A stretch of 38,769 nucleotides of DNA. Origin: Myxococcota bacterium (GTDB taxonomy: Bacteria > Myxococcota_A > UBA9042 > DTJE01). The stretch is from positions 1 to 38,769 of the forward strand of contig JAGOKF010000035.1 in assembly GCA_017994695.1 (NCBI GenBank). The letters run 5' to 3'. Below are positions 16,755 to 24,538 of this stretch, piece by piece. Both the position numbers and the translations under genes were made by a program. The stretch's first letter is position 1; the number at the start of each line of letters is the position of its first letter. The notes under the pieces were generated by a model. The model was not told the DNA's origin. It did not search any database and saw only the letters and a program-made list of their open reading frames with translations.

Positions 16755-17557
16755 AGGGGTACTTTGCGGGGACCCGGACAACCCTGGTGGGCCTCGCCGT
16801 GACCCTGCCGCTGCTGGCGCTGCACAACGTCGGCATCCTGCTGGCGGGCAACCAGGACATCAACGCGGTGGACCTGCTGACGCGCCTGGTGCCCCAGACA
16901 TTGGGGTGGACGGCGCTGCGGTACATCGACGCGGCGCTGCTGCTGGCGGCCCTCGGGATGGTGTTCTGGGCCTTCCGGAAGGGGGGGCTCCGGTGGGGCT
17001 GGTGGGCGGGGCTGGTGATCGAGGGGGCCCTGTACGGGGTGGCCATGGCCCTGGCGGTCCACTACGTCCTGGGGAAGGCCCACCTGATGGACCTGAGGGA
17101 GGGGGCCGGGCAGGTCGCGGGACAGGTGGCCGGCCAGGTCCTGTCCCATGCCCGGGAGGGCCTGGAAACGGGGGCGAAGGTAGCCCGGGACGCCGCCCGT
17201 CTGCCGCTGGCCCAGGTGCTGATCATCGCGGCGGGGGCCGGCTGGTGGGAGGAGGCGGTGTTCCGGCTGGGCCTCGTCGGGGGTCCCCTGGCCATCGCCC
17301 GGCGCCTGGCTCCTCCGTCGGGAGTCCGGCGGGTGCTGGTGCTGGGGGTCGTCTCCCTGCTGGCCGTCGCGGCGTCGTCCTTGGTCTTTTCCGCGATGCA
17401 CCACGTCGGCGCCGAGGAGGCTCCCGATCCCTACCTGTTCTGGTACCGGTTCGGGGCCGGAGTGGTGCTGTCGGGGATCTTCCTGGGACGGGGATTCGCG
17501 GTGGCCGCCTGGACCCACTTTCTATACGACGTGATGGTGCTGCTGCTGGGGCGGTAG
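16706..17557 (+). CDS. CPBP-family intramembrane metalloprotease
   Basis: The 283-residue protein is mostly membrane helices and carries the three conserved CPBP (Abi/Rce1-like) motifs: Trp-Trp-Glu182-Glu183-Ala-Val-Phe-Arg, then Phe-Ser-Ala-Met-His-His, then Ala-Ala-Trp-Thr-His-Phe-Leu-Tyr-Asp. The paired Glu and the His residues form the active site in this family, which includes prenyl-protein proteases and bacteriocin-related proteins. A soluble stretch rich in Gln and Val (GAGQVAGQVAGQVLSH) lies between helices. The ATG at 16706 has a GAGGGTGG upstream. A GTG at 16751 forming a GTGA overlap with the metallophosphoesterase stop is an alternative start that removes 15 residues. The target is unknown. 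Confidence 0.85.
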   Translation: MAGPGRRSVRGSSGGVKGYFAGTRTTLVGLAVTLPLLALHNVGILLAGNQDINAVDLLTRLVPQTLGWTALRYIDAALLLAALGMVFWAFRKGGLRWGWWAGLVIEGALYGVAMALAVHYVLGKAHLMDLREGAGQVAGQVAGQVLSHAREGLETGAKVARDAARLPLAQVLIIAAGAGWWEEAVFRLGLVGGPLAIARRLAPPSGVRRVLVLGVVSLLAVAASSLVFSAMHHVGAEEAPDPYLFWYRFGAGVVLSGIFLGRGFAVAAWTHFLYDVMVLLLGR

Positions 17558-17601
17558 GGGTGCCCGCCGCGGACCGGCCACTCGGATCCAGGGACCCGTC
17601 C

Positions 17602-19017
17602 TCACTCCTCGGGTTCGCCGTCGGCCAGGTGGGGAACCAGGAAATCGAGACACTGCTCGGCCTGGACGGGCGTGGCGAGGCGCCCGCTCTCGATGGCCTC
17701 CAGCAGGAGGTCCCGGAGCCTGCCCACCTCGGGTCCGGCGGGGATCCCGAAGCGCTCCATGATCAGGTTGCCGATGCCCTTGGGCAGGGGGCTTTCCCGG
17801 GCGTCCTGCTCCCGGATGTCCTGGATGCGTCGCTGGAGGTCCACCAGCAGCCCCTGGATCATCTCCACGCGCTCGGCCCGCTTGGAGGTCAGGTCCGCCC
17901 GGCTGAAGGCCACCAGGTCGTCCAGGGAGTCCCCGACCTCGCGGATCAGTCGGCGCACCGCGCTGTCGGTCCAGTCGTCCCGGTACAGGTTCACCCGGCT
18001 GTGGTTCTGGATGATGTAGCGGATCCGCCGGTGGTCGTCCGGCGGGAACTCGAAGCGCGCAGCCACGGCGTCCCAGAGCATCGCCCCCATGTCCTCGTGG
18101 CGGAAGAAGTGGACCTTGGACCCACTGATCTGGCGGGTCCAGACCTTGCCGATGTCATGGCAGAGGGCGGCCCACCGGACCACCGGAACGGGGTCGGCGT
18201 TGGTGACGACCTGCTTGGTGTGGGCCCAGACGTCCTTGTGGAGGTCCTCTCCGGTCTCCCGGAGCCAGGTCAGGGCGCTGACCTCGGGGAGGATCAGGGC
18301 CAGCACGCGGGTGTCCTGGAGGAACTGCAGTCCCTTGGCCGGCCAGACGCCACAGAGGACCTTCTCCATCTCCTTGCGCCAGATCTCCCGGGGCACGTCG
18401 AGGATGCCCGCCGCGTCCCGGTCGGCGGCCTGCCGGACCTCCCGGGCGGCGTCCATTCCGTACCGGGCCACGTACCGGGCCACCTTGAGCAGCCACGAGG
18501 CGCTCTCCCGGAAGAGGGTTTCGACTGGAAAGACCGGGCGGATGAGACCTTCCGCGAAGTCGGCGGTTCCCCCGAAGGGGTCCACGAGGTCCCCGGCCGC
18601 GTCGTAGCCGAAGGCCTGGATGGTGACCTCCCGGGTGGCGAGGTCCAGCAGGATGCCCGAGAGGCGATGACCCCGGAGGGACCGCAGGGGCGGGAGGTAG
18701 TTCCGGAAGGGCCCGATGTTGAAGGTCAACGTCACGGGTCCCCGGGGGACCTTGAAGGTCCACAGGCGGGAGCGCTCCTCCTTGGGGGCCTGGGGCGGGA
18801 CGCCGAAGAGGCGCCGTCCGGCCTCCTCGAGGAAGGACATCGGGGCATCCACGGTGAGGTCGAAGGACGTGGCGTCCTCGATGGAGATCCCCGAGGCGAG
18901 TTCCCGGGCCCTGGGTCCGATCAGGTAGGCCTCCCGCCCGTCGCGGGCGAAGGCGTCGAAGACCTCCCGGAGGGGAGGGGGGTAGCGGACGGGATTGCCG
19001 GAGGTGCGTGGGGTCAT
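17602..19017 (-). CDS. CCA-nucleotidyltransferase-like protein with degenerate head and intact HD domain
   Basis: The 471-residue protein aligns by eye over its whole length with the tRNA CCA-adding/poly(A) polymerase family plus a C-terminal HD domain. The catalytic head is eroded. The usual Gly-Gly nucleotide loop reads Ile33-Gly-Pro-Arg-Ala-Arg-Glu-Leu. The usual Asp-x-Asp reads Ser51-Phe-Asp53. The Arg-Arg-Asp-Phe-Thr motif reads Thr-Arg-Glu-Val-Thr. The Glu-Asp-x-x-Arg nucleotide-selecting motif reads Glu-Ser-Ala-Ser-Trp. The HD domain keeps its metal ligands (AHTKQV, then LCHDIGK, and a later QNHSRVN). It is therefore probably not a CCA-adding enzyme; it may be an RNA-binding or HD phosphohydrolase protein. 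A good promoter lies upstream on the same strand. Confidence 0.8.
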   Translation of the reverse strand: MTPRTSGNPVRYPPPLREVFDAFARDGREAYLIGPRARELASGISIEDATSFDLTVDAPMSFLEEAGRRLFGVPPQAPKEERSRLWTFKVPRGPVTLTFNIGPFRNYLPPLRSLRGHRLSGILLDLATREVTIQAFGYDAAGDLVDPFGGTADFAEGLIRPVFPVETLFRESASWLLKVARYVARYGMDAAREVRQAADRDAAGILDVPREIWRKEMEKVLCGVWPAKGLQFLQDTRVLALILPEVSALTWLRETGEDLHKDVWAHTKQVVTNADPVPVVRWAALCHDIGKVWTRQISGSKVHFFRHEDMGAMLWDAVAARFEFPPDDHRRIRYIIQNHSRVNLYRDDWTDSAVRRLIREVGDSLDDLVAFSRADLTSKRAERVEMIQGLLVDLQRRIQDIREQDARESPLPKGIGNLIMERFGIPAGPEVGRLRDLLLEAIESGRLATPVQAEQCLDFLVPHLADGEPEE

Positions 19018-19073
19018 GCTGGCGACCGTGTTCCTGGTCCGGAGAGAGCCACCCCGCCCGAGGCGGGAAGCGA

Positions 19074-19102
19074 AGTGTAAGGGGGCGATGCCATGTCGTC
19101 AA
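19074..19102 (-). promoter_or_regulatory. predicted promoter of the nucleotidyltransferase-like gene
   Basis: On the minus strand, TTGACG (19097-19102), a 17-base spacer and TACACT (19074-19079) lie about 57 bases upstream of the ATG at 19017. The -35 matches five of six consensus bases. A small hairpin (CCCGCC/GGCGGG, 19053-19067) falls at the expected start of transcription. Confidence 0.55.
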
Positions 19103-19117
19103 TGCCTCGGGCCGAGA

Positions 19118-19194
19118 GGGGACAGTCACCTTTTCTGCCAGCGAATCCCAAGGGAAAACCGGTTGTTGTGCAGGGTAAAAAGGTGACTGTCCCC
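19118..19194. repeat. REP-like inverted repeat
   Basis: Two perfect 17-base arms, GGGGACAGTCACCTTTT (19118-19134) and AAAAGGTGACTGTCCCC (19178-19194), flank a 43-base spacer. A further CTGC/GCAG pair lies just inside the arms. The GGTGACTGTCCCC core resembles palindromic elements that recur between genes in many bacteria and are linked to IS200-like REP transposases. Only one copy is seen in this window. It sits between divergent promoters and could also act as a transcript end. Confidence 0.7.
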
Positions 19195-19223
19195 TTTACC
19201 GGGGGGCCGGGGCGGTGCAGAAT
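19195..19223 (+). promoter_or_regulatory. predicted udk promoter next to the REP-like element
   Basis: TTTACC (19195-19200), a 17-base spacer and CAGAAT (19218-19223) lie 26 bases before the udk ATG. The -35 begins at the base after the REP-like repeat ends. Confidence 0.35.
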
Positions 19224-19248
19224 CGCGGCGGGGACCCGGAGAGATTCC

Positions 19249-19902
19249 ATGAAGCCCTTGATCACCATCGGCATCGCCGGAGGCACGGGGTCCGGCAAGA
19301 CCACGGTGGCGGCCCTGCTGGCCGAGGACCTGGGAGAGGACCGGGTCTGCATGGTCGTCCAGGACCGCTACTACAAGGACCTCGGCCACCTGCCCCTGGA
19401 GCAGCGGGCCCGGACCAACTTCGACCACCCGGACGCGGTGGACGTCGGGCTGATGGCGAGCCAGGTGCGGGACCTGAAGGCCGGACGGGCCGTGGAGGCC
19501 CCCCGCTACGACTTCCGGACCCACAGCCGCCTGCCCGAGTCCACCCGCCTGGAGCCCCGGGAGATCCTGCTGGTCGAGGGCATCCTGGTGCTGGAACTGG
19601 AGGAGATCCGCCGGGAACTGGACCTGAAGGTCTACGTGGAGACCGACGACGACCTCCGGTTCATCCGGCGGCTCCGAAGGGACATCCACGAGCGGGGAAG
19701 GACGGTGGACAGCGTGGTGGAACAGTACCTTTCGACGGTGCGACCGATGCACCACGAGTTCGTCGAGAAGAGCCGCCGCCACGCGGACCTGATCCTCCCC
19801 TGGAGGGACTTCAACAACACGGCGATCGAGATGCTGCTCCGGATCCTGCGCTACGGCCTGCCCCCGGGGGAAGGCCACCGGGAGGGCTCGGAAGGGGGGT
19901 GA
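19249..19902 (+). CDS. udk: uridine kinase
   Basis: The 217-residue enzyme phosphorylates uridine and cytidine in pyrimidine salvage. It has Walker A in GIAGGTGSGKTT, and the family motifs VQDRYYKD, NFDHPDAVD and YDFRTHSR, the last for nucleoside binding. VEGILVL forms the Walker B strand. RDIHERGRT and VRPMHHEFVEKS match the lid region. The ATG at 19249 gives the usual family length; an in-frame upstream extension would run through the REP-like repeat and is rejected. The last ten residues are Gly/Glu-rich and variable. Confidence 0.93.
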   Translation: MKPLITIGIAGGTGSGKTTVAALLAEDLGEDRVCMVVQDRYYKDLGHLPLEQRARTNFDHPDAVDVGLMASQVRDLKAGRAVEAPRYDFRTHSRLPESTRLEPREILLVEGILVLELEEIRRELDLKVYVETDDDLRFIRRLRRDIHERGRTVDSVVEQYLSTVRPMHHEFVEKSRRHADLILPWRDFNNTAIEMLLRILRYGLPPGEGHREGSEGG

Positions 19903-19968
19903 GGGAGGGTCCCCGGGCGGGCAGCCGGGGCGACGTGAACGGTCCTTCAGGACAGGAGTGGAGGGAGC

Positions 19969-22506
19969 ATGAATCGCCGCTGGATGGTCCTTTGGGGGGT
20001 CATGTCGGTCTGGGGCTGCGGGGAAGCGTACGACGCGCCGCGGGATGCCTCGCCGCAGGATCCCGGGTGGCGGGACGCGATCCAGGGGGAAGTGGACGCC
20101 GCACCGAACCCCGACTTCGGGGAGGACTCGGGGGCGGCCCTGGAGGATGTGGGGTCGGGTGAAGACCCGGGGACGACCGACGTCCCGGGTCCCGACGTGC
20201 CATCTCCCGATCCCGGTCTGGACGCGCCGCCGCCGGATGCCTGGAACCCGGACCCGGCCTTCTTCCACGCGGTCCGGGATCACGCGGACCGGCAGTCCGA
20301 CGATCCGTACGACTACGACCTGGCATTGGATTGCGGCGGGGATCCGTGCCTGGAGGGCCTCCGGGTGGACGCCCTGTGGGTTGCAGGGACGGAGGTCTGG
20401 GCCGGGACGCCCGGGGGCCTGTTCCGGTGGCAGGGCGGGGACGGACCCTTCGAGCCGCATCCGGCGGGGGAGGACCCCGAGGGGCCCGTGGTGGACCTCG
20501 CCGGGTCCGCCGACGGGAGCCTGCTGGCGGTGGTGCTGCCCGACCGGATCCGGCTGCTGGACGGGGAAGGGGCCTTCCTGGGCACCCTGGGGCCCCTGCC
20601 GGGGGTCTCCTGGACCTCGGCGGCCTTCCGGCCCGACGGCATGCTGGTGGCGGGGGGGGACCACGGGATCTTCGAGGGGCTCCTGGGCGGATTCGGCCCG
20701 GTGGAGGGCACGTCGGAGTGGAAGGTCCGGGACCTGGCGGTCCTGGGAGACCGGGTGGTGGCGGTGCTGGAGGATGGATCGATGCGCCTGGGGACCGAGT
20801 CGCTGGAGGTTCCCGGCCACGTCGGGTCGCCGCGAAGGGTCGCGAACGGGAGGGATCGCGTCTGGGTCGCCGCCTCCGAGGGCCTGCTGGACCTGCAGCA
20901 GGACGGGGTGCTCCGGGTGGTCCTGCGGCCCGGCATCGGGGGGCTGCCGGCCGGGGATCTCGTCGCCGTGGCGGCCGGGGACGGATGGGTGGTCACGGGA
21001 CACGGGATCGGGGCCTCGGCGGTGCCCTGGCCCGCGGGAAGGGGGTCGGGCATCCAGCACTACGTGTCCGAGCGATGGCTTCCGGCCGACGAGGTCACCT
21101 CGGTGGCGGCGGGCACGGACCTCTGGGTGGGCACCCCCCGGGGACTGGCCCGCATCGGGTTCCTGCAGGGCCGGCTGGAGGAGAAGGCCGAGGTGCTGTT
21201 CCGGCAATGGATGGACCGCTTCTGGAGAATGGACGGGTTCCTGTCGCCCGACGCCTGGACCGATCATCCCCGGACGCCGACGACGTGGCGCCTCTGGGAC
21301 TCGGACAATGACGGCCTGTGGACCCAGATGGGCATCGGGGCTCTCTGCCTGGCCTACTCGGTCACCGGGGACGACCGCTACTACCAGGCGGCCCGGAAAG
21401 CCATGGAGACCATGTTCCTGCTGATCGACGTTCCGGCGGTGGATTTCCAGGCGGCGGGGCTTCCCCGGGGCTTCATCAGCCGGTCCCTGGTCCGGGAGGA
21501 CGAGGGGGAGGTCTTCCAGTCGAAAGCCAGCCAGCCGGACCGGTGGCACCTGGTGGAGTACCAGGGTCGCCGCTACTACTGGAAGGACGACACCTCCTCG
21601 GACGAGACCACGGGACACTTCTTCGGCTTCCCCCTCTACTACGATCTCTGCGCGAAGGACGAGGCGGAGCGGGCGGAGGTGGCCGATCATGCCGCCGCGC
21701 TGGCCCGGTACATCGTCGAGGGGGGCTACACCCTCCGGGACCTGGACGGGAATCCGACCACCTTCGGGCACTGGGAACCCGACCGGGTCGCCATCACCGT
21801 GGACGGCCTGGAGAACTGCGGGTTCGATCACCCCCTGGAGGCCTGCCTGGAGGCCGAGTACGGAGGGGGGTGGCTCAATGCCACCGAGATCCTGGGGCAC
21901 CTGCTGGCGACCTGGCACATGACCGGCGACCGCTACTTCTACGACGCGTACGACCGGCTGGTCCGGGACCACCGCTACGACGAGGTGGTGACCTGGTCCC
22001 GGAAGGCCATCACGGTGAACAGTCCCCGCACGGCGAACCACAGCGACCACGAACTGGCGATGCTGGCCTACGCGACGCTGGTCCGGTACGAGCCGGACCC
22101 CGATCGCCGGTCGCGGTACCTGGACGGGCTCCGGGGGCTCTACGAGTACGAGCGCCCCGAGCGCCAGCCCCTCTGGGCCGCCATCGTCGCCCTGGCGGAG
22201 GCCGGTGTCGCGGACCTTCCCGGGGCGGTCCGGACCCTCCGGGAGATGCCCATGGACCACCGGGACGTGCGGGTGGACAATCGGCACCGGCGGGACGCCG
22301 TCGAGGACGTGGTGGACCGGTTCGAGGACCGGCAGTGGGACCGGGTCTTCCCCTACGACGAGATCCACCTGATGTGGTGGAACAGCAACCCGTACCGGAT
22401 GGTGGACGGGTCCTCGGCCCGGTCACGCCAGAGCCCCATGCCCTTCCTGCTGGCCTACTGGGCCCACCGGTATGCCGGGACGATCGGCGCGCCCGCCCGG
22501 CGCTGA
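19969..22506 (+). CDS. large lipoprotein: propeller-like repeats plus alpha/alpha-toroid-like domain
   Basis: The 845-residue protein starts with a short signal ending Val-Trp-Gly-Cys17, a slightly unusual lipobox with Trp at -2. An Asp/Pro/Gly-rich linker follows (about 20-95), much like that in the radical SAM tail. Residues about 105-400 contain repeated strand pairs such as VDALWVAGTEVWAGTPGGLFRW and VAAGTDLWVGTPRGLARI, resembling a beta-propeller of the sensor type. Residues about 410-830 are helical with paired hairpins (MGIGALCLAYSVTGDDRYYQAA and LGHLLATWHMTGDRYFYDAYDRL), suggesting an alpha/alpha toroid as in six-hairpin glycosidases. No catalytic residues can be assigned with confidence. 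It would sit in the outer membrane or periplasm, perhaps binding or cutting polysaccharide. Confidence 0.75.
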   Translation: MNRRWMVLWGVMSVWGCGEAYDAPRDASPQDPGWRDAIQGEVDAAPNPDFGEDSGAALEDVGSGEDPGTTDVPGPDVPSPDPGLDAPPPDAWNPDPAFFHAVRDHADRQSDDPYDYDLALDCGGDPCLEGLRVDALWVAGTEVWAGTPGGLFRWQGGDGPFEPHPAGEDPEGPVVDLAGSADGSLLAVVLPDRIRLLDGEGAFLGTLGPLPGVSWTSAAFRPDGMLVAGGDHGIFEGLLGGFGPVEGTSEWKVRDLAVLGDRVVAVLEDGSMRLGTESLEVPGHVGSPRRVANGRDRVWVAASEGLLDLQQDGVLRVVLRPGIGGLPAGDLVAVAAGDGWVVTGHGIGASAVPWPAGRGSGIQHYVSERWLPADEVTSVAAGTDLWVGTPRGLARIGFLQGRLEEKAEVLFRQWMDRFWRMDGFLSPDAWTDHPRTPTTWRLWDSDNDGLWTQMGIGALCLAYSVTGDDRYYQAARKAMETMFLLIDVPAVDFQAAGLPRGFISRSLVREDEGEVFQSKASQPDRWHLVEYQGRRYYWKDDTSSDETTGHFFGFPLYYDLCAKDEAERAEVADHAAALARYIVEGGYTLRDLDGNPTTFGHWEPDRVAITVDGLENCGFDHPLEACLEAEYGGGWLNATEILGHLLATWHMTGDRYFYDAYDRLVRDHRYDEVVTWSRKAITVNSPRTANHSDHELAMLAYATLVRYEPDPDRRSRYLDGLRGLYEYERPERQPLWAAIVALAEAGVADLPGAVRTLREMPMDHRDVRVDNRHRRDAVEDVVDRFEDRQWDRVFPYDEIHLMWWNSNPYRMVDGSSARSRQSPMPFLLAYWAHRYAGTIGAPARR

Positions 22507-22527
22507 GCAATGGCGCGAGTCAGGGCG

Positions 22528-23352
22528 TCATGGGGCCAGGGCCCCGTTCCAGATCAGCACGCCGGTGACCGCCGCCAGGGCCAGGCGGTACCAGCCGAAG
22601 GGTCCCAGGCCGTAGCGGCTCAGCGTGCCCACCAGGAAGCGCACCGACACCGCCGCCGAGAGGGCCGCCACCAGGAAACCCAGGAAGACGTGGAACGTGC
22701 CCAGGTCCCGGACCATCGCCGTCCCCACCTGGATCGCCGAAAAGGTCACGGCCGCCAGCAGTGTCACGAAGCCCAGCAGGAAACTGAACTCGACGGCCGC
22801 CATCAGGCTCAGGCCGGCCAGGAGGCCCCCCACCAGCGCCATCAGGCTGCGGCTGATCCCCGGCCAGAAGATCGAGGCCAACTGGCACAGTCCGATCAGC
22901 AGGGCACCCTGCCAGGACAGCGTCTCGACCGTGCGTCCCCGGTCCGGGGGGATGTCCCTGCGCCTGCGGTGCAGCCCGATCAGCAGCAGTCCTCCGGCGG
23001 CCCAGGCCCCGGCCACGACGTCCAGGCGGAACAGGTGCTCCTTCACGAAGGACGCCATCATGCCCGCGGGGATCGCCGGCAGGAAGGCCACCACCAGGTT
23101 CCGGAAGACCGCCAGTCCCTCCCGGTCCCGTCCCGCGACGCCCCGGGCCATCGACCAGAACCGGTTCCAGTAGAGGCCCAGCACGGCGAGGATCGCCCCC
23201 CCCTGGATGATCACCGCGAAGGTGTCGTTCGCCTCGTTTCCGGGCATTCCCATGGCCCTCTGGGCCAGCACCAGGTGGCCCGTGGACGACACGGGCAGGA
23301 ACTCGGTGAACCCCTCCACCAGTCCCAGGATGATCGCCTCGATCCCGTTCAT
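22528..23352 (-). CDS. uppP: undecaprenyl-diphosphatase
   Basis: The 274-residue inner-membrane enzyme recycles the lipid carrier for peptidoglycan by removing a phosphate from undecaprenyl diphosphate. Both signature regions are present: EGFTEFLPVSSTGHL near the N-terminus, with the catalytic Glu and Ser, and WPGISRSLMALVGGLLAGLS in the second half, with the phosphate-binding Arg. The usual eight or so membrane helices can be traced. One small change is Met-Ala where many homologues have Thr after PGxSRS. It converges on the large lipoprotein gene with a 21-base gap and is divergent from trpS. Confidence 0.95.
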   Translation of the reverse strand: MNGIEAIILGLVEGFTEFLPVSSTGHLVLAQRAMGMPGNEANDTFAVIIQGGAILAVLGLYWNRFWSMARGVAGRDREGLAVFRNLVVAFLPAIPAGMMASFVKEHLFRLDVVAGAWAAGGLLLIGLHRRRRDIPPDRGRTVETLSWQGALLIGLCQLASIFWPGISRSLMALVGGLLAGLSLMAAVEFSFLLGFVTLLAAVTFSAIQVGTAMVRDLGTFHVFLGFLVAALSAAVSVRFLVGTLSRYGLGPFGWYRLALAAVTGVLIWNGALAP

Positions 23353-23378
23353 CGAACCTTCCCGCCGCAGCCGCCGCC

Positions 23379-23407
23379 AGGGTATGCCCGGCAGGCGGCC
23401 CGGTCAA
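23379..23407 (-). promoter_or_regulatory. predicted uppP promoter
   Basis: On the minus strand, TTGACC (23402-23407), a 17-base spacer and TACCCT (23379-23384) lie 27 bases upstream of the uppP ATG. Confidence 0.5.
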
Positions 23408-23453
23408 TCTTCCGGGCGCAACGGCGGGATCGGTGCCGGCGACGGGTGGCGGG

Positions 23454-23482
23454 TTGACCGGCGGAGGGGCAGGCGCTAGAGT
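23454..23482 (+). promoter_or_regulatory. predicted trpS promoter implying a leaderless mRNA
   Basis: TTGACC (23454-23459), a 17-base spacer and TAGAGT (23477-23482) end only eight bases before the trpS ATG at 23491. Transcription would start at or within a base or two of the ATG. The bases between are GTCCGCCCCC-like, with no ribosome binding site. Confidence 0.55.
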
Positions 23483-23490
23483 CCGCCCCC

Positions 23491-24474
23491 ATGAAAAAGC
23501 GCATCCTTTCGGGCATCCAGCCCTCCGGTCGGCTGCACCTGGGCAACTGGTTCGGGGCGATCCGGCAGCACGTCGCGCTGCAGGAAGAGGGCCACCAGTG
23601 CTTCTACTTCGTGGCCAACTACCATGCCCTGACCAGCGGCATGGACCGGCAGCGCCTGGCGGAATCCACCCTGCACGTGGCGGCGGCCTACCTGGCCCTG
23701 GGGATCGACCCCTCCCGAAGCGTCCTGTTCGTCCAGAGCGACGTTCCCCAGGTCACCGAACTGGCGTGGTTCCTGAACTGCGTCTGCCCGATGGGGCTCC
23801 TGGAGCGGGCGACATCCTTCAAGGACAAGGTGGCCCGGGGCATCGGGGCGAACGTCGGCCTTTTCGACTACCCGGTGCTCCAGGCGGCGGACATTACCGC
23901 CTACGACGCACACCTGGTGCCCGTCGGGGCCGACCAGAAGCAGCACATCGAGATCACCCGGGACCTCGTCGGCAAGTTCAACCAGGCGGTGGGGACCGAG
24001 GTGCTGGTGACGCCCGAGCCCTACATCGTGGAGAACGTCGCCGTGGTGCCCGGCATCGACGGGCAGAAGATGAGCAAGTCCTACGGCAACACGATCGAGA
24101 TCTTCGAGACCCCGAAGGCGACCGCCCGCCGGGTGATGCAGATCGTCACGGACTCGACGCCCCTCGAGGCGCCCAAGGACCCCGGGAAGTGCAACGTGTT
24201 CGCCCTGCTGAGGCTCTTCGCGCCCCCCGAGGAGATCGCGGAGATCGCCGATGCCTACCGTCGCGGCGGCTACGGCTACGGCCACGCGAAGAAGCGCCTC
24301 GGGGAGTGGATCAACGAGACCTTCGCCCCGGCCCGGCAGCGGTACGACGACATGATGGCCCATCCCGACCGGGTCCGAGACGTCCTGCGGGACGGGGGGC
24401 GCCGGGCCTGGGAAGTGGCCGAGGCCACGCTGGCAAGGGTCCGGGATGCCGCCGGGATCCTCTGCCACCTCTGA
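23491..24474 (+). CDS. trpS: tryptophanyl-tRNA synthetase
   Basis: The 327-residue class I synthetase loads tryptophan onto tRNA-Trp in the cytoplasm. The HIGH-type motif is HLGNW in SGIQPSGRLHLGNWFGA, and the KMSKS motif appears as GQKMSKSYGN. Other family marks are the Asp-Gln pair in VGADQKQHIEITRD and LQAADITAYDA at the amino-acid pocket. Length is normal. The start is fixed by the conserved MKKRILSGIQPSG, yet there is no Shine-Dalgarno sequence and a good promoter ends eight bases upstream. Confidence 0.97.
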   Translation: MKKRILSGIQPSGRLHLGNWFGAIRQHVALQEEGHQCFYFVANYHALTSGMDRQRLAESTLHVAAAYLALGIDPSRSVLFVQSDVPQVTELAWFLNCVCPMGLLERATSFKDKVARGIGANVGLFDYPVLQAADITAYDAHLVPVGADQKQHIEITRDLVGKFNQAVGTEVLVTPEPYIVENVAVVPGIDGQKMSKSYGNTIEIFETPKATARRVMQIVTDSTPLEAPKDPGKCNVFALLRLFAPPEEIAEIADAYRRGGYGYGHAKKRLGEWINETFAPARQRYDDMMAHPDRVRDVLRDGGRRAWEVAEATLARVRDAAGILCHL

Positions 24475-24538
24475 ACCGCCGCGCTTCCCGGGAGTCCCGT
24501 GGATGCGGTGACCTGACTCCATCCGCTGGCAGGGAGCG

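Noticed and set aside
19093-19248. N-terminal extension of uridine kinase
   Set aside because: The extra 52 residues run through the REP-like repeat and are absent from the family's usual length.
19126-22368. A very long open frame on the minus strand opposite udk and the large lipoprotein gene
   Set aside because: Its composition is Pro/Arg/Gly/His-rich with no recognisable domain. It is antisense to well-supported genes and reflects the high GC content, in which stop codons are rare in shadow frames.
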